Below are positions 1 through 7,136 of a stretch of 64,000 nucleotides of DNA, in pieces. The DNA is from Streptomyces sp. ITFR-16 (GTDB lineage: Bacteria; Actinomycetota; Actinomycetes; Streptomycetales; Streptomycetaceae). The number at the start of each line of letters is the position of its first letter. Position 1 is the first letter of the stretch. The position numbers were made by a program, and so were the translations under genes. Under the pieces are notes generated by a model. The model was not told the DNA's origin and did not search any database. It saw nothing but the letters and a program-made list of their open reading frames with translations. The stretch covers positions 7,440,001-7,504,000 of the forward strand of contig NZ_CP134609.1 in the NCBI RefSeq assembly GCF_031844705.1. The letters are read 5' to 3'.

Positions 1-633
1 GGACGGCGGTTCGTCGTCGAGTTCGGCGTGGGCAACGCGACCAGCCAGCTCTCCGTGCTCGGGCTCGGCGCGGTCGGCAACCCCCTCGTCGTCGGTGCCC
101 TGCGCGGTGCGACCACGCTCTTCGGCCCGCTGAACGTGCTGTTCACCTCGGCCACCGGCTTCGGCCCGCCACTGCTGGGGCGGCTCGCCACCGACCGGCT
201 CAGGGTGCGGGCCACCGCCGCGCTCGCCGCGCTCCTCGCGCTGACGGCGGCGGGCTGGGCCACGGTCCTCGCGCTGCTGCCCGGCCCGGTCGGCCGCCAT
301 CTGCTCGGCGACACCTGGCCCACGGCCTCGGCCCTGCTCCCGGCGACCGGCAGCCAGTACGCCGCCATGGCCGTCGGCACCTGCGGACTGCTGGCGCTGC
401 GGCTCCTGGACCCCCGCACCACCCTCTCCATCCAGGTGGTCTTCTCGCTGGCCGCGGTCGCCTTCCTCGCCGGCGGCTACGCGCTGGGCGGAGTGATGGG
501 CGCGGCCTGGGGCCTGTGCCTGGGGTCCGTCTGCAAGGCGGTCGCCACCTGGACCCGGGTGGCACGGCTGGCCCGCGCCGGAGCGCCGGTGCCCGCGGTG
601 GTCAGCGCGGACGCCGTGCGCTCCGGTCCCTGA
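1..633 (+). CDS. polysaccharide flippase-like membrane protein, C-terminal part (5' cut by window)
   Basis: The frame is open from base 1, so the gene begins upstream of the window; the first in-window start-like codon is a GTG at 28, but nothing suggests it is the real start. The visible ~210 residues hold about five hydrophobic segments separated by short Arg-rich loops, with small residues (Gly, Ala, Leu) typical of the C-terminal half of MATE/Wzx-type polysaccharide exporters. Placement beside a polymerase and glycosyltransferases fits a lipid-linked glycan flippase. The last 32 bp overlap the 3' end of the convergent polymerase gene, so both transcripts would be antisense over their ends. 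Another multi-TM exporter family cannot be excluded from this fragment. Confidence 0.6.
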   Translation, partial: GRRFVVEFGVGNATSQLSVLGLGAVGNPLVVGALRGATTLFGPLNVLFTSATGFGPPLLGRLATDRLRVRATAALAALLALTAAGWATVLALLPGPVGRHLLGDTWPTASALLPATGSQYAAMAVGTCGLLALRLLDPRTTLSIQVVFSLAAVAFLAGGYALGGVMGAAWGLCLGSVCKAVATWTRVARLARAGAPVPAVVSADAVRSGP

Positions 634-2083
634 AGCTTGTGATCAGGGCCAGGCACAGCGCCGCGATGGCCAGTTTCCCGACCGCCTGGAGCAGCGGGCC
701 GCGCAACAGGATGAAGGTGTATCCCGCGATCAGGGGCGCCGCGATGGCCAGCACACTGCCCGGCCCGGGCCCGTCCCGCGAGACCGCGCGCGCGTAACGG
801 CGGTCGGTGCGCGCGGCCGCGTAGCCGATCAGCGCCAGGCCCCCGATCATGCCCGGCGCCCCGAAGTCCACCCAGAGCTCGGTCCACAGCGGGGCCGAGA
901 GGTTGGTCATGTTCATCCCCATCCACTGGCCGACGCGCACCCCGGTGTCCTCCGGCTTGCCGCTCCATACCGACCGGGGTACGAAGAAGAAGGCGGAGCC
1001 CGCCAGCTGGCGGCCGTAGGTGTGACCGCGGGTGTCGACCCAGGAGATGGTGTTGGCGAACATGACCGTCTGGTCGTAGTCCTTGGTGGCCAGCGGCTCG
1101 AACACCGAGGACGACTGCACCGGCCGGTACCCGGAGTCGTCGTAGCGGAAGCGGTCCGCGTACGGGAACAGCACCAGAGCGCCGATCACCCCCATGGCCA
1201 GCACCGAGCGGTACATGGCCGCGCTGCTCGGGAACGCCGTGAACAGCAGGGACACCAGAACCGTCAGGAACCAGTAACGGGCGTTCGAGATCGGGTTGTT
1301 GACGATCAGGTTCACCACGGCCAGTGCCGACCAGACCAGCACCGTGGACGGGGAGCGCCGCGCCCGGCGCGAGGTCACCAGCCGGCGGGTGCAGAACAGC
1401 AGGGCCAGCAGCGCCGGCACCGTACCGAACCCCTTCAGGAACGCCGAGCCCACGTTGGACTCGCCGGAGGCGACCCCGCTCTCCGCGACCGAGGCGCTGA
1501 TTTCCTGCCTGCTGGAGAAGAACACGGCGGGTCCGCCGAGCTTCAGCACGTAGTACCCGCTCGCCGCGAACGCCAGCAGGACCAGCAGCCGCAGTCTGAC
1601 CCGGTGAGCGGTGGCGGATCCGCCGCTTCCGCCACGGGCCGGGGAGCGCCGCCGCACCGGACGCCGGGACGCCAGCAGCGCTCCCAGGTCGAAGGCGGCA
1701 CACCCCACCAGGATCAGGGCGATGGCCGTCACCAGGTCGGCGCGCGGCCCGACCACCGGCGTCGGCGTCTGCCCGATGACGGCCTGCGCGAACGGCGCCA
1801 CCCCCATCGCGATGTACACGAACATCCAGAAGACGCCCTGCAGCAGCCGTCGCCGGGTGGACAGGATCATCGTCGCGAGCCGGGCCCCCGCGTAACAGGT
1901 CAGCACGAGCTGCAACCAGTACGCGTTGTCCCGGGCGCCGGTGCCGGGCTGGGCGGCGATCAGGGCGGGCAGGAAGCAGACCAGGCCCAGGATGAGCGGT
2001 ACGGCCATCGCCCGCGACAGCATGGCCCACGACATGGGTTTGGCGGGGGGCTCGACCGGCATGGTCCCGTGCACGGTCGTCAT
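602..2083 (-). CDS. Wzy-like O-antigen/exopolysaccharide polymerase, polytopic membrane protein
   Basis: 493 residues with about ten hydrophobic segments and an Arg-rich cytoplasmic loop near residues 140-155. A long extracytoplasmic loop follows around residues 325-390 (DYDQTVMFANTISWVDTRGH, then a VPRSVWSGKPEDTG stretch). This layout is characteristic of O-antigen ligase/polymerase-type proteins, which join lipid-linked repeat units outside the membrane. Individual Wzy families share little sequence, so the call rests on topology and context: flippase fragment downstream, glycosyltransferase divergently upstream and a GDP-fucose route nearby. Start ATG at 2083; about 100 bp separate it from the divergent GT4 gene. 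Confidence 0.65.
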   Translation of the reverse strand: MTTVHGTMPVEPPAKPMSWAMLSRAMAVPLILGLVCFLPALIAAQPGTGARDNAYWLQLVLTCYAGARLATMILSTRRRLLQGVFWMFVYIAMGVAPFAQAVIGQTPTPVVGPRADLVTAIALILVGCAAFDLGALLASRRPVRRRSPARGGSGGSATAHRVRLRLLVLLAFAASGYYVLKLGGPAVFFSSRQEISASVAESGVASGESNVGSAFLKGFGTVPALLALLFCTRRLVTSRRARRSPSTVLVWSALAVVNLIVNNPISNARYWFLTVLVSLLFTAFPSSAAMYRSVLAMGVIGALVLFPYADRFRYDDSGYRPVQSSSVFEPLATKDYDQTVMFANTISWVDTRGHTYGRQLAGSAFFFVPRSVWSGKPEDTGVRVGQWMGMNMTNLSAPLWTELWVDFGAPGMIGGLALIGYAAARTDRRYARAVSRDGPGPGSVLAIAAPLIAGYTFILLRGPLLQAVGKLAIAALCLALITSFRDRSARRPR

Positions 2084-2187
2084 CCGGCCCCCGTTCCTGA
2101 TCCTGTGAACACCTTAACGAATCAACCCACTTGAGGTGATGTGATGACTAGTCTGTACACAGTGGGCCGAGGTCGAGGGGAACCCTG

Positions 2188-3348
2188 GTGAAGATCCTGC
2201 ACATCGTCACGCTGCACACCCCGGACCATGCCTTCGGCGGTCCGACCCGGGTGGCGCTGAACCTCTCGAAGGTCCAGCGCGCCGGGGGTGACGACGCCCG
2301 GATCATGGCCCTGGGCGACGGCTTCGAGGGGCCGCTGCCCGACGAGGTGGAGGGCGTGCCCGTCCACCTCTTCCGGGCCCGCCATCTGCTGCCGATGTTC
2401 GAGGTCAGCGGCATCACCTCCGGCGCCCTGCTGAGGACCGCGCGCCGCATGATGCGCGGCGCCGACCTCGTCCATGTCCATCTGATGCGCGACCTGGTGA
2501 CGCTGCCCGCCGCCCTGCTCGCCCTGGCCTCCGGCACCCCCCTGGTCGTGCAGACCCACGGCATGGTGGACCCGACCGAGAAGCGGGTGGCCCAGCTGAC
2601 CGACCTGCTGGGCGTACGGAAGGTGCTGCGCGGCGCGGACGCGGTGCTCCATCTGACCGAGGCCGAGCGGATCGACGTCAACGCCGTGGCCGCACCGGTG
2701 GCGCTCACCCGGACCGTGCGCCTGGTCAACGGCGTACGTCCGCAGGAGTTCAAGCCCGCCCGCGATCCCGCCCGCCCGCCGACCGTGCTCTTCCTCGCCC
2801 GCATCCAGGAGCGCAAGCGCCCGGAGGACTTCGTCGCCGCGATGCCCGAGGTGCTGGCCGAGCACCCGGACGCCCGGTTCGTGCTGGCCGGCCCGGACAC
2901 CGGCGCCCTGCGCGGCACCCTCGCGCTCGCCCGCCGGCTCGGTGTGCTGGACTCGCTCGACCACGTCGGCCCGCTCGGTCACGACGAGGTGCTCGCCGCC
3001 GGCCGGGACGCCGATGTGTACGTCCTGCCGTCGATCGAGGAACCTCTAGGCGTCTCCGTCCTCGAGGCGATGTCCGTCGGCACCCCCGTGGTCATCACCC
3101 GCACCTGCGGCCTCGGGCCCGATGTGGCGCGGGCCGGTGCCGGCCGGGTGATCGACAGCCGGGTGGGCGAGGACGAGGCCAACGCGCACAAGGTGGCGCA
3201 GGCGGTGCTGGACCTGCTGGAGCCCAAGGCCAACGCCGAGGCGGGGCAGGCCGCCTGGGACCTGGTCAACGAGGACTTCACCATCGACGTGGTGACCCGG
3301 ACGCTCCGGCGGACCTACGAGGACGTGGTCCGCCGGAGGCGGGGCTGA
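2188..3348 (+). CDS. glycosyltransferase family 4 (GT-B fold)
   Basis: 386 residues. The N-terminal domain begins MKILHIVTLHTP with the Gly-rich acceptor loop (FGGPTRVALNLS) of GT4 enzymes. The C-terminal half holds the nucleotide-sugar domain: VLFLARIQERKRPEDFV, then the family signature near residues 285-300 (LPSIEEPLGVSVLEAMSVGTPVV), including the EPLG...E pattern that grips the donor diphosphate. It should transfer a sugar, retaining configuration, onto a lipid-linked glycan at the inner membrane face. GTG start supported by a GAGGGGAA ribosome site 5-14 bases upstream. It ends one base before the stop of the convergent GT2 gene, leaving no room for a terminator between them. Donor sugar is unknown. 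Confidence 0.85.
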   Translation: MKILHIVTLHTPDHAFGGPTRVALNLSKVQRAGGDDARIMALGDGFEGPLPDEVEGVPVHLFRARHLLPMFEVSGITSGALLRTARRMMRGADLVHVHLMRDLVTLPAALLALASGTPLVVQTHGMVDPTEKRVAQLTDLLGVRKVLRGADAVLHLTEAERIDVNAVAAPVALTRTVRLVNGVRPQEFKPARDPARPPTVLFLARIQERKRPEDFVAAMPEVLAEHPDARFVLAGPDTGALRGTLALARRLGVLDSLDHVGPLGHDEVLAAGRDADVYVLPSIEEPLGVSVLEAMSVGTPVVITRTCGLGPDVARAGAGRVIDSRVGEDEANAHKVAQAVLDLLEPKANAEAGQAAWDLVNEDFTIDVVTRTLRRTYEDVVRRRRG

Positions 3349-3349
3349 C

Positions 3350-4177
3350 TCAAGCGGGCCGCTTCTCACGGGACTTGAGGGCGATCTGCCAGCGGTAGAA
3401 GCTCATCGCCAGGGCGAAGTCCAGCCCCGCCCGCCCGTCGAGGAACCCGCGCCGGTAGACGTACATGTACGCGAAGGACACCAGCGGTTTGAACGGTGCC
3501 TTGTGGAAGAGCTGTCCCTGGCGGGACTTGACCCGGCGCACCTGCTCCTTGACCTCGGGGTGGTGCTCCAGCCACGCCTCCCAGTCCGAGTACCGGTTGT
3601 GCCGCTCGAACCAGGCGGTCACCGGGTCGAGGTCCTGGTGCTCGATCGGATGGCGCAGCGCCGCCACGCTCGCCGCGACCGGCTGGTAGTGGCCCTCCAC
3701 CTCGCCGATCCCGGGCGCGTCGAGATCCCCGACCTCCGGGTAGTGGCTGCGGGTGCGGTCGGTGAGGGAGCGTTTGCGGATGGTGTAGCCGTGCCGCAGC
3801 CGCCTGCCCGAGAACCAGTACCCCAGCGGGATGTCGTACGCGGCGGGCTTCGGCGCGTCCGGATCGGCGAAGATCTCCCGCAGCTCGGCCAGCAGCCCCG
3901 GGCTGAGCCGCTCGTCCCCGTCCAGCAGCAGGATCCAGTCCAGATCCGTGCGCACATGGTCCAGGCACCACTGCTTCTTCCTGGGGTGCCCGCCGTCCCA
4001 GGTGTACATGACGACCTCGGCACCGCACTCCGCCGCGATCTTCGCCGTGTCGTCGGTGCTGTGCGAGTCGACGACCACGACCGCCTCGAAATGGCCGAGG
4101 ACCGACTTCACCGCTTCGGCGATGTTGAGCCCCTCGTTCCTGGTGGGGATCGCCACGGCTATCGGGAGCTTGCTCAT
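3350..4177 (-). CDS. glycosyltransferase family 2
   Basis: 275 residues starting MSKLPIAVAIPTRNEGLNI, the classic GT2 N-terminus. A Rossmann-like strand with VVVVDSHSTDDT follows, and the DXD-type metal/donor motif is LLLDGDERLS around residue 95. This is the WcaA/LPS core beta-glucosyltransferase type, cytoplasmic or peripheral. I chose the ATG at 4177 because the family N-terminus begins there, AAGGAGACAAAG lies just upstream, and the codon forms an ATGA overlap with the stop of the upstream lipoprotein gene. The frame stays open for 88 more codons upstream but that reads through the lipoprotein gene. Last gene of a five-gene coupled operon. Confidence 0.87.
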   Translation of the reverse strand: MSKLPIAVAIPTRNEGLNIAEAVKSVLGHFEAVVVVDSHSTDDTAKIAAECGAEVVMYTWDGGHPRKKQWCLDHVRTDLDWILLLDGDERLSPGLLAELREIFADPDAPKPAAYDIPLGYWFSGRRLRHGYTIRKRSLTDRTRSHYPEVGDLDAPGIGEVEGHYQPVAASVAALRHPIEHQDLDPVTAWFERHNRYSDWEAWLEHHPEVKEQVRRVKSRQGQLFHKAPFKPLVSFAYMYVYRRGFLDGRAGLDFALAMSFYRWQIALKSREKRPA

Positions 4178-4887
4178 ACTTTGTCTCCTTCGGGCAGCCA
4201 GGCATAGCAGCCTGTGGAGGTGAAGGTGCGGGCCGCCCGCGGGATCGTCAGCACGGACCGCTTGCCGTCGCCGGAGGATCCCGAGGCCAGGTCCTTGCCG
4301 TCGCCCCCGGTGATCTGCCAGCTGCAGTTCTTGGTGGGGGAGACGTCCCGGTAGCGCCCCGGCCGGAGCTTCGCGCCCCGGTGCGTACCGTCGGCGTAGC
4401 CCCGGGAGGCGTCGGAAACCACATCCTTGTGCTGGGTGCACAGGTGCTCCACGGCCGGCTTCGCGTCGCTGATCTCGCGCGTGAGGACGGCGGCGACCGC
4501 CGTGTCCCGGTCCACCTTGACCAGATACGTCAGCCGGTCACAGGTCTCCTGCCCGGTCTGCAGCACCGCCGCCGGGTCCATGCCCCGGGGGACGCGGTCG
4601 ACGAGGTACTCCTTCTGCTTCTTGGTGAACGTGCCGGTGGCCGGGGTCAGTTCGTCCTTCGGCGTCTTGGGCGGCTCACTGGACCGGGAGGCCCGGGGGC
4701 CGGCGGAGCCGGAACCGGGGTCCGCCCCGGCGTCGGCTCCGGAGTCCGTGCCCGGCACGGACGCGGACGTGGCCGACGGGCCGGGGCCGGCCGCCTTCTC
4801 CTTGGCCCCTTCGGAGGCCGAGCCGCAGGCGGCCAGCGCCGCCGTCGTGATCACGACGACGGCGCCGGCCAGGTACGGATACCTCAT
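4174..4887 (-). CDS. secreted lipoprotein of unknown function, EPS operon
   Basis: 237 residues. A short signal sequence ends in the lipobox LAAC (Cys about residue 21), so the mature protein should be lipid-anchored outside the membrane. A low-complexity Gly/Ser/Ala/Pro linker runs to about residue 75. The C-terminal region carries four cysteines (TCDRL, LCTQH, NCSWQ, GCYAW), plausibly two disulfides, and ends with a compact segment containing RPGRYRDVSPTKNCSWQI, similar in style to small secreted actinobacterial domains. I do not recognise a named family with certainty. It overlaps by 4 bp with genes on both sides, so its synthesis is tied to the polysaccharide genes; a role in glycan anchoring or assembly is inference. 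Confidence 0.75.
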   Translation of the reverse strand: MRYPYLAGAVVVITTAALAACGSASEGAKEKAAGPGPSATSASVPGTDSGADAGADPGSGSAGPRASRSSEPPKTPKDELTPATGTFTKKQKEYLVDRVPRGMDPAAVLQTGQETCDRLTYLVKVDRDTAVAAVLTREISDAKPAVEHLCTQHKDVVSDASRGYADGTHRGAKLRPGRYRDVSPTKNCSWQITGGDGKDLASGSSGDGKRSVLTIPRAARTFTSTGCYAWLPEGDKV

Positions 4888-7136
4888 CCACCTGTCCTCA
4901 GTGCGTAGTGGGCGGAGATCTTGGAGCTGCTCAGCGCGGTCGGGTAGACCGCCGTCTCGTCGATCTGCCCGGCGAAGAAGTTGCTCGTGGGGCGGTTCGG
5001 CCAGCTGGCGAGGTTGTCCCCGCCGACCCGCCAGTACCCCGGGTAGCTCTCGTTGGAGGTGTAGAGCGGGTTCGACGCGCGCAGCTGCCCGTCGACATAC
5101 AGGGCGATCCCGCCCGGACCCTGGGTGGCGACGACATGGTGCCAGGCGCCGTTGTTGTAGGCCGAGGGTGTGGTGACCGTCCGGGTGCCGCCGCTGTAGA
5201 CGCCGAAGGTCAGCCTGCCGTCGTTGAGCATGTAGACGTGCTTGTCGTACTGCCCGCTGTTCTGCATGGTCAGATTGCCGAACCCGATGATCTTGCCTCC
5301 CTTGGTGGTCGTGGTCTTGATCCAGGTCTCCACCGAGAACGTCGTCGGCTGGTTGTGCCGCTTGTTGCTGTAGGCGTACTCGTCCGTCCCGTTGAAGCCG
5401 ATCGCGGTCGACGGGCCGGCGACCGCGGCCGGAGTCTGCCGGTAGGCCGGCGCGTTGCGCAGGAAGCCGTTGTCCAGGCCGCCGGTCGCGTCCGCGGCGA
5501 ACGTCGAGGTGCCCTCGTCGTACCGCCAGTACAGCGAGGCCCCGTCGGCGATCACCCGGGCGGGGTACGCCTCTGCGGCCGACGCCACGACCGCCGTCAC
5601 GGCCGGGGACTTGGCGCTGGTGTTGGTGCCGTCGCTCGCGGTGATCCGGTAGGTGTGGGTCTCACCCGCCGCGACATCGGTGTCGGTCCACCGCAGCTGC
5701 GGGCGGTCCCAGAACACCGAGTAGCCCGTCGTGGTGTACACGGGCGTGCTCGCCCCGTCCTTGTAGATCCGGTAGGTGAGCACCCCGTCGTCCGTGTCGA
5801 AGCTCGTCTGCCAGTTCACCTCCACCTTGTCCGGGGCGACGGTGGAGACGCTCACGTTCGGCACCCAGGGCGCCCCCGTGTCGGGGCCGTCGGCGAACCG
5901 GGTCAGCCCCTGCTGGCCCGTGCCGTTGACGGTGGTGAACTCGCCGCCCACCCAGAGATAGTGGTGGCCGCCCTTGTCGGTCTGCGCCATCACGCGCGGC
6001 CCGACCGGCTCCCCGATGCCGTCATTGGTGTCCGGGAACCACGGCAGCAGCTTCGGGTCGTCGACCTTCTGGGCCAGCAGATGCTTGCGCGGCTGGTCGG
6101 GGAACTCGCCCATGGACGCGCAGTCATGGGCGTGACTGCCGCTGTACAGCACCCCGTTGTGCACCAGGACCGCCTGGGTGGCGCCCAGGCAGGTGTCTCG
6201 CCACACCTGGTTGAACGTGCCCAGGTCGAGGGCGATGCGGCCGTCGAAGACCCCGCCCCCGGTTCCCTCGTTGGCGGTGTAGAACTGGGTGGCGTCCGTG
6301 GTGAGGTCCTGCACCGTCGAGGTGTTCGGGATGAACCCCGGATAGCTCTTGTCCAGGGCGCCCGTCGTCGCGTTCACCACCGCGAGCGCGTGCGAGGTGG
6401 TGCCGTTGACGGTGAAGAAGTCCCCGCCGATCAGCACATGCTGCCCGTCGGGTGTGACCTCCACGGCCCGGCCCACGTCGTCCGTGTTGGCCGTCCACGG
6501 CTTCAGCGCGGCACCGGTGGTGACGGCGGCGAACTTGTTGCGGGTCTGCCCCGCCACGGAGTTGAAGTCACCGCCGAGATACACCGTGTCGTCGGTGACG
6601 GCGATCGCCCGCACGGTCGCGGACACGGCGACCTTGAAGTTCTGCCGGGGCGTGCAGGTGGCGGTGTCGATCGCGGCGATGTTGCTGACGCCGACCCCGT
6701 TCACCGACCCGAACTGACCGCCCGCGTACAGGGTCTCGCCGTCGGGGGACAGCACGAGGGAGCGCACGGTCGCGGTTCCGGAGGAGAGCGTGAACGACAG
6801 GGAGCAGCCGGTGGGCGCCCCGGTCGCGGCGTCGAACGCGGCGAAGTTCACCGCGGGCTGCTCGGACGTCCCCGACGCGGCCCCCGGCGGCCGCACGGTG
6901 GAGAAGGTGCCGCCCGCGTAGACCACTCCGTCGGTGGACGCGGCCATCGACCAGACGATGCCGTTGGTCTGCCAGGTGGACAGGTCGTCGGCGGTGAGCG
7001 AGACGGGCGGTGTGAGTGCCGCCGCCGGGGAACTCCCGGTGGTGGCGGCGGCGCTCAGGGCCCCGGAGAGCAGGCAGAGCGCGGCGGCCGAGGCACGCAT
7101 GCGGCCGCCTCCGCGCCCCGTACGTTGGTTCATCAT
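4884..7136 (-). CDS. secreted beta-propeller / Fn3 / LamG protein (paralogue A)
   Basis: 750 residues. Signal peptide to about residue 40 (ending PAAALTPP). Residues ~45-420 hold repeated units of the form VYAGGTFSTV, LYAGGQFGSVNG, VYLGGDFNSVAG, VLIGGDFFTVNG and LWVGGEFTTVNG, a delta-60-like propeller pattern. A fibronectin type III domain (~425-520) follows, then a concanavalin A-like LamG domain (~560-745; YDEGTSTFAADATGG, WHHVVATQGPGGIALYVDG). It lacks the extra C-terminal domain of its neighbour. It likely binds carbohydrate outside the cell. Start is the first of two adjacent ATGs, overlapping the upstream paralogue's stop by 4 bp; its own stop overlaps the lipoprotein start by 4 bp. Confidence 0.82.
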   Translation of the reverse strand: MMNQRTGRGGGRMRASAAALCLLSGALSAAATTGSSPAAALTPPVSLTADDLSTWQTNGIVWSMAASTDGVVYAGGTFSTVRPPGAASGTSEQPAVNFAAFDAATGAPTGCSLSFTLSSGTATVRSLVLSPDGETLYAGGQFGSVNGVGVSNIAAIDTATCTPRQNFKVAVSATVRAIAVTDDTVYLGGDFNSVAGQTRNKFAAVTTGAALKPWTANTDDVGRAVEVTPDGQHVLIGGDFFTVNGTTSHALAVVNATTGALDKSYPGFIPNTSTVQDLTTDATQFYTANEGTGGGVFDGRIALDLGTFNQVWRDTCLGATQAVLVHNGVLYSGSHAHDCASMGEFPDQPRKHLLAQKVDDPKLLPWFPDTNDGIGEPVGPRVMAQTDKGGHHYLWVGGEFTTVNGTGQQGLTRFADGPDTGAPWVPNVSVSTVAPDKVEVNWQTSFDTDDGVLTYRIYKDGASTPVYTTTGYSVFWDRPQLRWTDTDVAAGETHTYRITASDGTNTSAKSPAVTAVVASAAEAYPARVIADGASLYWRYDEGTSTFAADATGGLDNGFLRNAPAYRQTPAAVAGPSTAIGFNGTDEYAYSNKRHNQPTTFSVETWIKTTTTKGGKIIGFGNLTMQNSGQYDKHVYMLNDGRLTFGVYSGGTRTVTTPSAYNNGAWHHVVATQGPGGIALYVDGQLRASNPLYTSNESYPGYWRVGGDNLASWPNRPTSNFFAGQIDETAVYPTALSSSKISAHYALRTGG